This document shows, in pieces, positions 53,198 through 64,000 of a stretch of 64,000 nt of DNA. Origin of the DNA: Austropuccinia psidii (Eukaryota > Basidiomycota > Pucciniomycetes > Pucciniales > Sphaerophragmiaceae); NCBI GenBank assembly GCA_023105745.1, contig JALGQZ010000004.1, forward strand, positions 69,119,112 through 69,183,111, read 5' to 3'. Each line of letters begins with the position of its first letter. The first letter of the stretch is position 1. Below the pieces are notes generated by a model. It did no database searches. It was given only the letters and a program-made list of their open reading frames with translations, and was not told where the DNA came from. Position numbers and translations under genes: made by a program.

Positions 53198-56100
53198 ATG
53201 ACTACCAGAAGAGGTTCCCAATACTCCATTCAATCAGATGGAGCTGAACTCAGAGGTAGAATTGCTCTCTCAAAAGGGAAAAGAAAGGGAAAAATCCCCA
53301 GTGGAACATAATCCACACAAGGAAGTGGCTTATCCCAAAGGCAAGTCCCAGAAATGCCCATAATATATGAACCAGAGTTAGAACTAAGTATTAGTGACTC
53401 AAATAGGTAGAAAACACATTCAGAGGGCTCAAATAGACATCTACATGAGCCATTACAAGCAGTACTACACAGTGTACAAGGACAAGGATTGGGAAATGTT
53501 GCCACAAATACACCAAGGAGTGATGAACTCCTGGCACATCCTGAAAAAGTTCCTCAAAGAGGAGGAAATATTGAGATACTCCAATGAATGGATTCCACTA
53601 TAATCCAAACCTCAAATCAAAAAGATCAAGGAATACCATGCCAAAAACGAGGAGGCAACCAAGGAAGAAGCCCCAGTAGCTTCTACCAGCAAGCTCCAAG
53701 CCAACCCACGTTTCAAAGAAGGGAAGAAGAAAAAGAAAAAGAACTGGATAAAACCATATTACCCAAGCTACAGGATTCCAAAAATCCAAAAAGATGCCAT
53801 GGACAATGTCTTCAACATGGCCAGAACCTTGATGGAATTCAAGGACAAGGAGGAACAAATATTGAGACAACCTCATTTCACAAAGAAATAAATTTGTCTC
53901 CAGATGTTGTAAATACTTTGAAAGAAATTAAAAACAGTATTTTACCTCTTAAAGAAATTAAAAATATTTTATTAGAATTACAAGAAATAAATGATAATTT
54001 ATCACCTTTAACAAAAATTGTTGTACAAAATAAAAAAGAAATTGATAACATTAAATTTATTGTTGAAAATAATAAGCCAAAAGCTTTAATTAACAATACT
54101 AAGAAATTAATACAAGGACAACAAGAATTGTATAAATATATAAAGGATATCAAAGATAAAATTTGACAATCAATTATGATGTGAGCATTGATAATCTCAC
54201 AGAAAAACTGAACAAATTAAGTATTTCTGTAGAAAAATTTGAAGAAAAGACTTCATCACACCAAAAATTACTTCTAGACCATGTGGAAAAAAGTTATGAA
54301 GCAAGAATGAATCTGAAAGATGACATTCAAAGTTAAATAACACTCATTACTGAAAAAATGGATAAAATAAATGAGGCTAACTTAAATATGCCAAAGTTAT
54401 CAACCTCATCTTCTCACATAAGAAGTCCTGTTAAACCAAAAGAGGAGATAACAAATCCATTCATAACAGACTTAAGTCATCAAGACAATAACCAAGTCTT
54501 AATGAAGGAAGCACCTCAATTAAAAGAATGGCCAACATTCACAGGAGAAGGTGAATATGACCACATGTCATTTATTAAAACAATTTAAATGTTACAAGAC
54601 AATTATGCCATACCAGATGAATTATTCACTGCCAGATAACACTCACTATTTGAGAAATCTGCAAACATTTGGTATTATGGCATAAGGAAAAAAAATCACA
54701 AAAATACCTGTTCTTTGTGGAAACAAGAAATAATCACCAAGTGGGCTAATGATCCCTGAAGGTACAAAATAGAGAATTCGTTGAAAATTCCTTCTTTGAC
54801 CCAGAGAAGGATAAACCTTTGACTTGGTTATTAAAACAAGCTTGAAGATTAAATGCACTTCACCCAGAAATGTCGCAAAAAATGGTACACATGAAAGTAC
54901 TTAAGAAATGTGGAGGATAATTGGAACATACCCTGAGAAGCAGGTGTATAGAACCATGCTCCACAGAAGAGTATATCAATGCACCAGAAGACATAGTGAC
55001 AAGAACAAAAATTGGCAGAACTTGGAATGAATTTGACATTAAAAGCTTAAATGAACCATCTATCAAGAAAGATAAACCAAGAGAACATTTCAGACCCAAT
55101 ACATCCAACAATAATGATCAAAGAAAGTGGCACAAATGTGGAGGCGTTGGACACTTGGCCAATAATTGCCTTAAAAAAGCAAAAATCAATGAAATCGGGG
55201 AAACAGAGAACCACAATGATAAAGAAGAAGAATCTGACTCTGAAAAGGACACTGAACAATCAGAAACTTCCAAGAGTGATGTAATTAATACAATTAATGC
55301 ACAAATTAATAATATTGATTTAATATATGAAGTATTGCATGTTAATTCAAACTTACCACAAGTTGGAACATCTGATACAAGCCTGACAAACATACAAGAT
55401 GCTAAATTGTATAGAACAAAACCAGCAAAAGGGATGGGATGTACAGCTGGCAAATCAAGTATAAGTACTGTCATGATGGAAAACCAAGAGGCAAAGGTGA
55501 ACTTAGATATAGGAGGATATTTTATGTGTGTTGGTAAACGTTATTTGAAAGCAGTTGTACCAGATTGGGAAGAAAAACCTATACCAATACAAGGAGTCAG
55601 ATTTAGTAGTGCAAGTGAAAGCATGAAGCCCCTGGAAATAATTGATGTAACACTCATTTTCCCCATCTTTTCCAATGTATGAGATTAAAAGTAGAGTTTG
55701 TGTTAATGGACAACTGCACTACTAGCCATTTTATACTTGGAAATGACTAATTGTCATTTTATGGCATAGATATCTCTGACCAAAAAGACAGACATTTTAC
55801 CATAGGAGAAAATAAAAGACAAAAATTTGGCTTCTTTAATATTAAAAACCAAATCACAGCTATTAAGAAGGAAGAAAAAGCCCAGAAAAGGATTTTTTCA
55901 TAGCTGAACAACTTACAGAGGCAGAATTAAATGATTAATCAACATAAAAAATGAAAGAAAAATTGATTGAACTCTCATTTAGATATAAGAATGCCTTTGA
56001 AACTGACAAAGAACCACTAGGTGCCATAATTGGACATGAGGTAGACATAACCCTTAATGTGGAAAAACCTTATCCACCTCTATTAAGAAGACCGGTTTTC

Positions 56101-57468
56101 ACAGCTAGCCCAAGAGCCAGAGAAGCTTTAGACGTACACATTTAAGAATTATTGGACCTTGGAGTATTAAGGAAATTAGGTCATAATGAACAGGCAGAGG
56201 TCACTACACCTGTCATTATAGCTTGGCATAATGGAAAATCAAGAATGGTAGGGGACTTTAGAACCCTAAGCACCTATACTATCCCTGACAGATATCCAAT
56301 ACCCAGAATCCATGAGACATTGACACAATTATCACAGGCTAAGTTCATCACAGCCTTGGATGCTCTAAAGGGTTTTCATCAAAATGTCTTAACAGACAAT
56401 TGCAAAAGACCACTGAGGATAATAGTCCACTGTGGAATTTTTGAATATCTGAGAATGCCATTTGATATAAAAAATGCACCTCCCCATTATCAAGGAATGA
56501 TTAATACCATATTTCCTGAAGAATTTTCAGAAGGATGGTTAATAATCTATATTGATGATATTATAGTTTGCTCAGGAACTTGAGATAGTCACTTAACAAT
56601 ACTAGAAAGAGTCTGGCAAAGTATAGTACAAGTAAACTTCAAATGTTACTTCAAAACTTTTCACTTTTCATACAATGAACTAAAAGCACTAGGACATGTT
56701 GTATCTGGAATATTTTTGCACATGGATAAGAGCAAAGTAGCTGCAATAATTTCTAGGATTTGCTGGCTATTACAGACGGCATATAAAAGACTTTGCAAGA
56801 ATTTCTAAGTCCTTGTATAAGCTCTTTGACCAACCAAGAGTCTATGAAATGACTGAAGAAAGAGTCAAGCCATATGAAGAACTGAACAATTCCTTCACAA
56901 ATTCCCCATTTTTTCTAATTCCAGATTGGAAACTACCCTTTCAACTATACATTGATTCTTGTGGAGAAGGGCTACGTGCTGCACTGCACTAGACACAAAT
57001 AATCAATGAAAAACCAATTGAAGGACCAATTTGCTTCATTTAAAGACAAATAAAGCCAACAGAAGCAAGGTATGGAGCAAGCCAAATGGGATCTGCCTAG
57101 TGTGGGCTTTAGAAAAAGTACACTATCATTTGGATGGCACAGTGTTTGATGTAATTACAGATTGCCATTCTGTAAAATCTTTATTAAACATGAAAACTTC
57201 AAATAGAGATATGCTAAGATGGCAAATTTCCATCCAAGAGTATAGAGGAAATATGACTGTAGTTCATAAATCTGGTAATATTCATAAAAATGCAGATGGA
57301 TATGGCAGACAGGCTCTGGCAAATACACCTGAAAATCCAGCATGGGTACCACAGGAAAAGCACCATATAGAAGGCATATGTGACACAGATATTGGCACAA
57401 AATTTCTTAACCAGGTTAAAGAAATATATAAAATGGACAAAACCTCCCATATCTTATGCCAACTTCTA
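53198..57468 (+). pseudogene. gag-pol: Gag-Pol of E1, many stops
   Basis: Start MTTRRGSQYSIQ resembles D. Pieces: N-terminal overlapping frame 53394-53603 and second frame 53588-54166; Gag 54358-54588 (EWPTFTGEGEYDH) and 54921-55682, with a knuckle whose first Cys is Trp (WHKCGGVGHLANNC) and protease LDIGGY in place of LDSGA; reverse transcriptase 55951-56583 (LDALKGF, YIDDIIVC); RNase H 57031-57450 (KNADG). More than ten stops, plus indels. It would have had the same role as gag-pol of D. Confidence 0.88.
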
Positions 57469-57470
57469 AT

Positions 57471-60400
57471 AATATGTATGAATTGTAACTTCTGTCTCCT
57501 CCTGGAGGTAATCCTGTTACCCAATCCATGTGAGCTATTTCCCAAGGGGTTTTGGTTCTTGGATTTGGATCAACATTCTAAATTTATTTCCTGTGGCTCT
57601 GTTTCCTTTCTGGAATCTGTCACAGGTGTGGCAGTATTCTGAAACATATTTCTTCCAATTTGGCCACCAAAAACATTTTTTTACTCTCTCTAGTGTTCTA
57701 TCTTCTGAGAGAGGTCCAGCTGCAACACTATCATGAAACTCATGTAAAATAGTGTTTATTAGAGTTCTATCTGTTAAGGCCATGAAACATGTTTTTTTTT
57801 CTATGATAGAGGATTCCATCAAGGAGGTGGAATCTTCCTTCATCATATGCCTTTTTCCATATTTCATCTGATTTTGATGAAAGTGATGGGTCTTTGGAGT
57901 CTTTCATTAGAGGTTGGCTTAAGATATGTAAATTCTTATCTATCTTATAGCTTTCTTTAACTTGGTTAAGGAATTCTGTGCCAATGTCAGTGACACATAT
58001 CCCTTCTATATGGTGTTCCTCCTGTGGTACCCCTGCTGGACTTTCAGGAGTATTTGCTAGAGCCCATCTGCTAAGACCATCTGCATTTTTATGAATATTA
58101 CCAGATTTATAAACAACAGTCATATTTCCTCCATGTTCTTGGATAGAAATCTGCCATCTAAGCATATGTCTATTTGGAGTCTTCATATTTGATAGAGATT
58201 TTACCGCATTAAAGTCTGTAATAACCTCAAATACTGTTCCATTCAAGTAATAAGTGTAATTTTTATAAAGCCCATACTAAGCAGAGGCATTCCATTAGGC
58301 TTGCTCTAAATATTGCCTCTGTTGGATTTATCTGTCTTGAAATAAAACAAATTGGGCCTTCCACTGGTTTATCATTGATGATTTGTGTCTGGTGTAGTGC
58401 AGCACCTAGTCCTTCTCCACAAGCATCCATGTAAAGGTTAAAGGGTAGTTTCCAATCTGTCATTAGAAGAAATGGGGCATTTGCCAAGAAACTTTTCAAT
58501 TCTTCATATTCTTTGACTCTTTTCTCAGTCACTTCATAGACTGTTTGTTGGTCAGATATTTTATACAAGGATTTGGCAATTTTTGCAAAGTCCTTTATAT
58601 GCTGTCTGTAGTAACCAGAAAATCCTAGAAATGATTGAATTTCTTTTTTGGTTTGATGCATTGGCTTAAGTAGTACTGCTGCTACTTTATTCTTGTCTAT
58701 GCCTAGACTAAGTCCAGATACAACATGTCCTAGTACTTTTAGTTCACTATATGCAAAATGACACTTTTTCAAGGAAATTTTCATATTCACTTGCACTATT
58801 TTCTTTGGTACCCTTTCTAGTCTTGTGAGGTGATTTTACCAAGTTTCTGAGCGAAATATGATATCATCAATATAGATAATTAACCATCCCTCTGATAATT
58901 CTTTAGGAAATATGGTATTCATCATTATTTGATAATGGGAAGGTGCATTCTTTATACCAAATGGCATTCTTAGGTATTCAAAAATTCCACAGTGGACTAT
59001 TATCCTTAGTAGTTTCTTGGCATTGTCTGTCAAGAAATTTTGATTAAACCCTTTAGAGCATCCATGGCTGTGATGAACTTAGCTTGTGACAATTGTGTCA
59101 ATTTCTCATGGATTCTGGGTATTGGATATCTGTCAGGGATGGTATAGGTGTTCAGAGCTCTAAAGTCTCCTACCATCCTTCATTTTCTATTATGCCAGGT
59201 TATGATGACAGGTGTAGTTACCTCTACCTGTTCATTATGTCCTACTTTCCTTAGTACTCCAAGGTCTATTAGTTCTTTAATGTGCACCTCTAAAGCTTCT
59301 CTAGCTCTTGGGCTGGCTGGATAAGCTGGTCTTCTTAATAGAGGTGGAGAAGGTTTTTCCACATTAAGAATTATGTCTACCTCATTTCCAATTATGGCAC
59401 CTAGTGGTTGTTTGTCAGTTTAAAAGGCATTTTCATATTTAAATATGAGGTGAATCAATTTTTCTTTCATTTTTATGTTAATTCATGATTAAATTCTGCC
59501 TCTTTTAGCTGTTCAGTTATGAAAAAATCCATTTCTGGGCTTTTTTCTTCATTCTTGAAAACTTTTATTTGTCTTTTATTATTAAAAGATCCAAATCTTT
59601 GTCTTTTATCATCACCTATGGTAAAATATCTATCCTTTTGGTTAGAGATATCTATGCCATAAATTGACAAGTAGTCATTTCCAAGTATAAAATGATTGCT
59701 AGTACAGTTTTCCATTACCACAAACTCTACTTTAATTCTGACACATTGTGAAGGGTGAGGAGAAATGAGTGTTAAGTCAATTATTCCCAGGGGCTTCATG
59801 CTCTCACTTGCACTACTGAATTTGACCCCTTGTATTGGTATAAGTTTTTCTTGCCAATCTGGAACAATTGTTTTTAAATAACTTTTACCCACACAGGTGC
59901 AATATGCTCCTGTATCCAAGCTCACTTTTTCCTCTTGGTTATTGACCATGACAATACTTATACTTGATTTTCCAGCTGTGTATCCCATTCCTTTTTCAGG
60001 TTTGGTTCTATACAGTTTGGCATCTTGCACATTTATCAGGTTTGTGTCAGGTGTTCCAGCTTGTGGTAAGTTTGAGTTAAGATCTAGTACTTCATAAATT
60101 ATATCAATACTATTAATTTGTGCATTAATTATATTAATCTCATCACTTTCAGAAGTTTCTCACTCTTCTGTCTCTTTTTCAGAGTCAGATTCCTCTTCTT
60201 TGCCATTGTGGTTTTCTGTTTACACAATTTCATTGATTTTTGCCTTCTTGAGGAAGTTATTGGCTAAGTGTCCAATACCTCCACATTTATGGCATTTTCT
60301 TTGCTCATTATTGTTGGATGTATTGGGCTTGAAAGCTTCTTTTTATTTATATTTTTTGATAAATGGCTTATTTGGACTTTTGATGTCCAATTTTTTCCAA

Positions 60401-62227
60401 GTTCTGCCAATTTTTGTCCTTGTCACTATGTCTTCTAGTGCATTGATATACTCTTCTGTGGAGCATGGTTCTATCCACCTGCTTCTTAGGGCATGTTCCA
60501 ATTCACCTCCACATTTCTTGAGTATTTTCATGTGTACCATTTTTTGTGACATTTCTAGGTACAGTGCATTTAATATTTCAACTTGTTTTAAGAACCAAGT
60601 CAAAGGTTTATCTTTGTCTGGGTCAAAGAAGGAGTTTTCAAATGCATTTTCCATTTTGTACCTCCAGGCATCATTAGCCCACTTGGTGATTATTTCTTGT
60701 TTCCACCAAGACCAGGTATTTTTGCCATTTGTTTGTCTTATGCCATAATACCATCTTTTTGCAGATTTCTCAAATAGTGAGTGTAATCTTGCAGTGATCA
60801 ATTCATCTGGTATGGCATAATCTTCTTGTAACATGTCGATTGTTTTAATAAATGACATATAGTCATATTCACCTTCTCCTGTGAATGTTGGCCATTCTTT
60901 TAATTGAGGTGCTTCCTTCATTAAGACTTGGTTATTGTCTTGGTGACTTAAGTCTGTTATGAATGGATTTTTTAATTCCTCTTTTGGTTTAACAGGGCTT
61001 CTTATGTGAGAAAATTGAGTTGATAACTTTGGCATATTTGAGTTAGCCTTATTAATTTTATCCATTTTTTCAGTGATAAGCCTTATTTCACTTTGAATGT
61101 CATCTTTCAGATTCATTCTTGCTTCATCACTTTTTTCCACATGGTCTAGAAGTAATTTTTGGTGTGATGAAGTCTTTTCTTCAAATTTCTCTACAGAAAT
61201 ACTTAATTTGTCAAATGTTTCTGTAATATTATCAATGCTCACATCATAATTTATTGTCAAAGTTTTATCTTTGATATCTTTTATGTATTTATTAAATTCT
61301 TGTTGTCCTTGTATCAATTTTTGAGTATTATCAATTGAAACCTTTGGTTTTTTGCTTTCAACCATAAATTTAATTTTATGAATTTCTTTTTTATTTTGTA
61401 CAACAATTTTTGTCAATGATGATAAGCTATTATTTCTTTCTTGTAAAGATAATCAACTATTTTTGATGTCTTTAAGAGGTAAAATACTGTCTTTAAGCTC
61501 TGTTAAAGTATTTACAACATCAGGAGATAAGGGTATTTATTTGGGAAGCAGGGTTGTCTCATTCTTTGCTCCTCCTTGTCTTTGAATTCCATCAAAGCTC
61601 TGGCCATGTGGAAGACATTGTCCATGGCATCTTTTTGGATTTTTGGAATCCTGTAGCTTGGGGAATATGGTTTCCTCCAATTCTTTTTCTTGTTCTTCTT
61701 CCCTTCTTGGGGAGGTTGGTTGACTTCAGGCTTGCTGGTAGAAGCTACTGGGGCTTCTTCCTTGCTTGCCTCCCTCTTTTTGGAGTGGTACTCCTTGATA
61801 TTTTTGATTTGAGGCTTTGATGACAGTGGATTCCATCCATTGGAGTATACCAGTATCTCCTCCTCTGTGAGGAACTTTTTGAGGATGTGCCAGGAGTTCA
61901 GCACTCCTTGGTGTATTTGAGGCAACATTTCCCAGTCCTTGTCTTTGTACACTGTGTAGTACGTCTTGTACTGGCTCATGTAAATGTCTATCTGAGCCCT
62001 CTGAATGTTATTTGTACCTGTTTGGGTGACTCATACTTATTTTAGAACTCTGGTTCAGATATCATGGGAATTTCTGGGACTTGCCTTTGGGATAAGGCAC
62101 TTCCTTGTGTGGATTCTTTTCCACTGGGGATATTTCCCTTTCTTTTCCCTTTTGAGGAATCAATTCTACCTCTGAGTACAGCTCAATCTGATTGGATGGA
62201 GTATTTGGAGCCTCTTCTGGTAGTCAT
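57471..62227 (-). pseudogene. gag-pol: Gag-Pol of E2, several stops and shifts
   Basis: Starts at ATG 62227. The overlapping frame 61979-61512 matches the 28906-29481 frame of D. Gag 61416-60343 (EWPTFTGEGEYDY); the knuckle has lost its last Cys (CHKCGGIGHLANNF). Protease 60030-59473 (LDTGAYC). Reverse transcriptase pieces 59362-58836 (YIDDIIF) and connection/RNase H 58796-58263 ([13 protein letters not shown]). RNase H end and integrase finger 58246-57535 (HTCDRFQ), then the first integrase Asp ([13 protein letters not shown]) near 57515 after a shift, where the copy ends. Confidence 0.88.
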
Positions 62228-62302
62228 GATTTAAAAAATAAGAAATAAGAGGATTTCAGGACAAGAATTCTTCTTATGGAAATTTATAAATGAGGTACTC
62301 AC

Positions 62303-62446
62303 CTTCAGAGTCCTGAATAGTGGGTCCTGGAAAGTCTAATTTCTTAGCTTTCTTTTTCTTAATTACAATTGGTGTTGGAGAACTTGGGCAAGTTTCTTCC
62401 ACCAATCTTTCAACAGTGGCTTGGTTGCTTTCTGTTGGATTGTCTT
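62303..62446 (-). other. Predicted leader exon of E2
   Basis: Codes for DNPTESNQATVERLVEE... ending FPGPTIQDSEG, then GAAG|GTGAGTACC on the minus strand. The acceptor side has lost the CAG seen in E1. Bases 62447-62956 are AT-rich leader without a gene. Confidence 0.5.
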
Positions 62447-62956
62447 CAAGAATTAAAAAAGACAAATAAATATAAGTCTTTTATATAAGAAGTGTTATTT
62501 TTGGTAATATATGGCAATTTTCCATGTAAAAGCTGCTTTTATATCTTTAAAAAATGAAATGAATAAAGAAATGAATAAAAATGAATAAAAATAACTTTTT
62601 TTATTGGCTTTTAATATTTTTTAATATTTTTTATGTTTTTATTTTTAAAGAATAAAATAAAAATGAATATGATTCTTTTATGAAATTAATTTATAATATA
62701 ACATTATTTTTAATTTAGAAATATCTTTTTTAATCACTAGAGGCACTCAAATAAAGTTCTTGCAAGTCTAAGGATGTGAAAAACCACGTGTAAGACAGTA
62801 CAATTGCTTTCCAAATGCCTCAATAGCTTTTTAAAATCAATAAATATAAAATTATTATATAATTTTATGATTATAATTAAAATTTATTATTGGATAAGCC
62901 CAATTAGAATCTTTTTAAAGGTCTTTTAGAGTAAATATCACGGCCAGGCCTCCAAA

Positions 62957-64000
62957 TGTAAGGTTTGACTATGAAACAATAAGTAAAAATTACTAATATT
63001 TTACTTATTGTACTATGAATGTCCTTATAAGTAAAATAAAATAAGATAAAAATAATTATTATAATTAAGGCATAAAAATTATTATATTATTAAATAAATA
63101 TAATAATATAATAAATAATTTATTCATATAAGATAATTAATACATTTAAAAGCATTTTGTTATTGTTACCAACAAATAATAAAGGCATAAAAAAAATTAA
63201 TAACAATAATACTACTAATATTAAAGTTATAAATCAATATAAATACTATTTATATTAATCAAAGAATTATTAAAGTAATAATAGAGAGAAAATTATTATA
63301 ATAAGAAGAAATAACTTACTTTTAACACTTAATATAATAAGTTTGAATGATTTTATGCCAAATAATAAAAATCCCACTTATTTAAATTATACTTACAATA
63401 AAAATTAAGAGAAATTACAAATTATCTTAATTTTACGTGGATTTGAGAGGTTTTAAGAGAAATTTAACAAAAACAATCAAATAATTGAAGTAATAACATC
63501 AATATTGATGATTATAATGAATATTATCTTTGTTCTTTAATAATATAAAGGTTCTATATATAAAGAATAAAGAATTTACCTTTTTTGATTTAATTATTTA
63601 GTGTTTTGTAAGTGTCTGAGGGGAAAATAGAGTAAAAAGAGCTTTATTTATGATAAGTACCTCCCTTCTAGAGTCCAGCAGGCTTCTAGTAGACGTGTAC
63701 TGATTCTTTCTACTAGAAATGATCAATAATTTAAGGTTTAGTGATGATTACATCATGATCAAACCATCTTCTCTCATTATTATTCCATTATTTAGAGTTA
63801 TCACTATAAATCTAAGCTCAAGGACATCATAGGCTTGGAAGAAGCCTAAAATTCGTGGATTTTCTTAGTATTAATCATAATCTAATAGTATTCATCGGTT
63901 GTATCAGTTATAATACTGTGAAACTTAAAGTAAGATTACAGTGTGTGATCATAAATGATCAAATTTAAGCTTAAGCTTTGATCATTAATACCTTTTAATT
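62957..64000 (-). repeat. 5' LTR of E2, partial (continues off window)
   Basis: Ends on the minus strand with ...AACCTTACA at 62957. Extremely AT-rich between 62960 and 63560; from 63600 it contains blocks shared with E1 (CTTCTAGAGTCCAG, CCATCTT, CATCATAGGCTTGG). Start not in window. Confidence 0.8.

Larger units (their letters stand above)
51464..57470 (+). mobile_element. Ty3/Gypsy element E1 (D-related), truncated
   Basis: LTR part, leader and a decayed gag-pol that breaks off in RNase H/integrase near 57470, where it meets E2 tail to tail. The LTR differs from D except in style, while the proteins are clearly D-like. Many stops and small indels; non-functional. Confidence 0.85.
57471..64000 (-). 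mobile_element. Ty3/Gypsy element E2 (D-related), reversed, truncated
   Basis: Runs right to left: LTR (running off the window), primer site, leader, gag-pol, breaking off in integrase near 57471. Better preserved than E1. Primer site TTTGGAGGCCTGGCCGTG follows the LTR end ...AACCTTACA, nearly as in D. The arms E1 and E2 are diverged copies of one family, not a fresh palindrome. Confidence 0.88.

Noticed and set aside
1..64000. Repeat-induced point mutation as cause of the stops
   Set aside because: Stops arise by mixed changes (C-to-T, G-to-A, G-to-T, small indels) with no consistent context by eye, and the antisense genes in the same elements are spared. A formal index was not computed.
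51464..64000. Recent giant palindrome or foldback transposon
   Set aside because: The arms have many private lesions, different deletions (E1 lost its primer site) and end at different points of pol, so they are not a fresh inverted duplication.

Overview
The window looks like a stretch of a very repeat-rich basidiomycete genome, most likely a rust fungus (Pucciniales). From memory, the gag protein starting MPVQHSPPA and the antisense Cys-rich protein closely resemble hypothetical proteins of the myrtle rust Austropuccinia psidii; I could not search to confirm this. I see no host gene, rRNA, tRNA or CRISPR array. Essentially all recognisable sequence is transposable element, and the remainder is AT-rich DNA without a convincing gene.

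Layout. Bases 1-9241 are Ty3/Gypsy chromovirus A, whose 5' LTR lies off the window. It has gag, pol with four stops in integrase, a spliced gene on the opposite strand and a 762-bp 3' LTR. Bases 9242-10984 are AT-rich with nothing recognised. Bases 10985-13030 are a decayed minus-strand relative of element D. Bases 13031-51463 are one stack of insertions: a small 117-bp-LTR (TRIM-like) element holds a CACTA/EnSpm DNA transposon (TSD GCA); that transposon holds Gypsy element B (TSD CAGTA); B holds Gypsy element C, a sister of A (TSD CAGTT); C holds Gypsy element D with 2189-bp LTRs (TSD CACCT). I read each of these four duplications directly on both sides. Bases 51464-64000 hold two further Gypsy copies (E1 plus, E2 minus), relatives of D, joined tail to tail near 57470.

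How the parts work. A, B and C share one design: an LTR core promoter with a conserved hairpin, a TTGATT-rich leader, gag, a canonical -1 slippery heptamer G GGA AAA just before the gag stop, pol (protease, reverse transcriptase, RNase H, integrase, chromodomain), and a 3' region with a duplicated motif. In B and C the bases one nucleotide downstream of the 5' LTR pair over 14 nt with the presumed start of the transcript in the same LTR. The pairing is preserved by compensating changes, which suggests Tf1-type self-priming instead of tRNA priming. D and E have a different design: long LTRs, a short leader exon bounded by splice-like sites, two overlapping open frames at the 5' end of gag, and a single gag-pol frame ending in a chromodomain.

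The most unusual cargo is the antisense gene of A and C: 414 codons after removal of a 50-nt intron, with a CX2CX6CX10CX2CX6C cluster matching the fungal Zn2Cys6 pattern. It is uninterrupted in both copies although pol of the same copies carries several stops. A block of CGG/CCG triplets, the kind of half-site such proteins bind, lies about 280 bp upstream of its start in both copies. This is the best candidate here for an undescribed system: a retrotransposon carrying its own antisense regulator.
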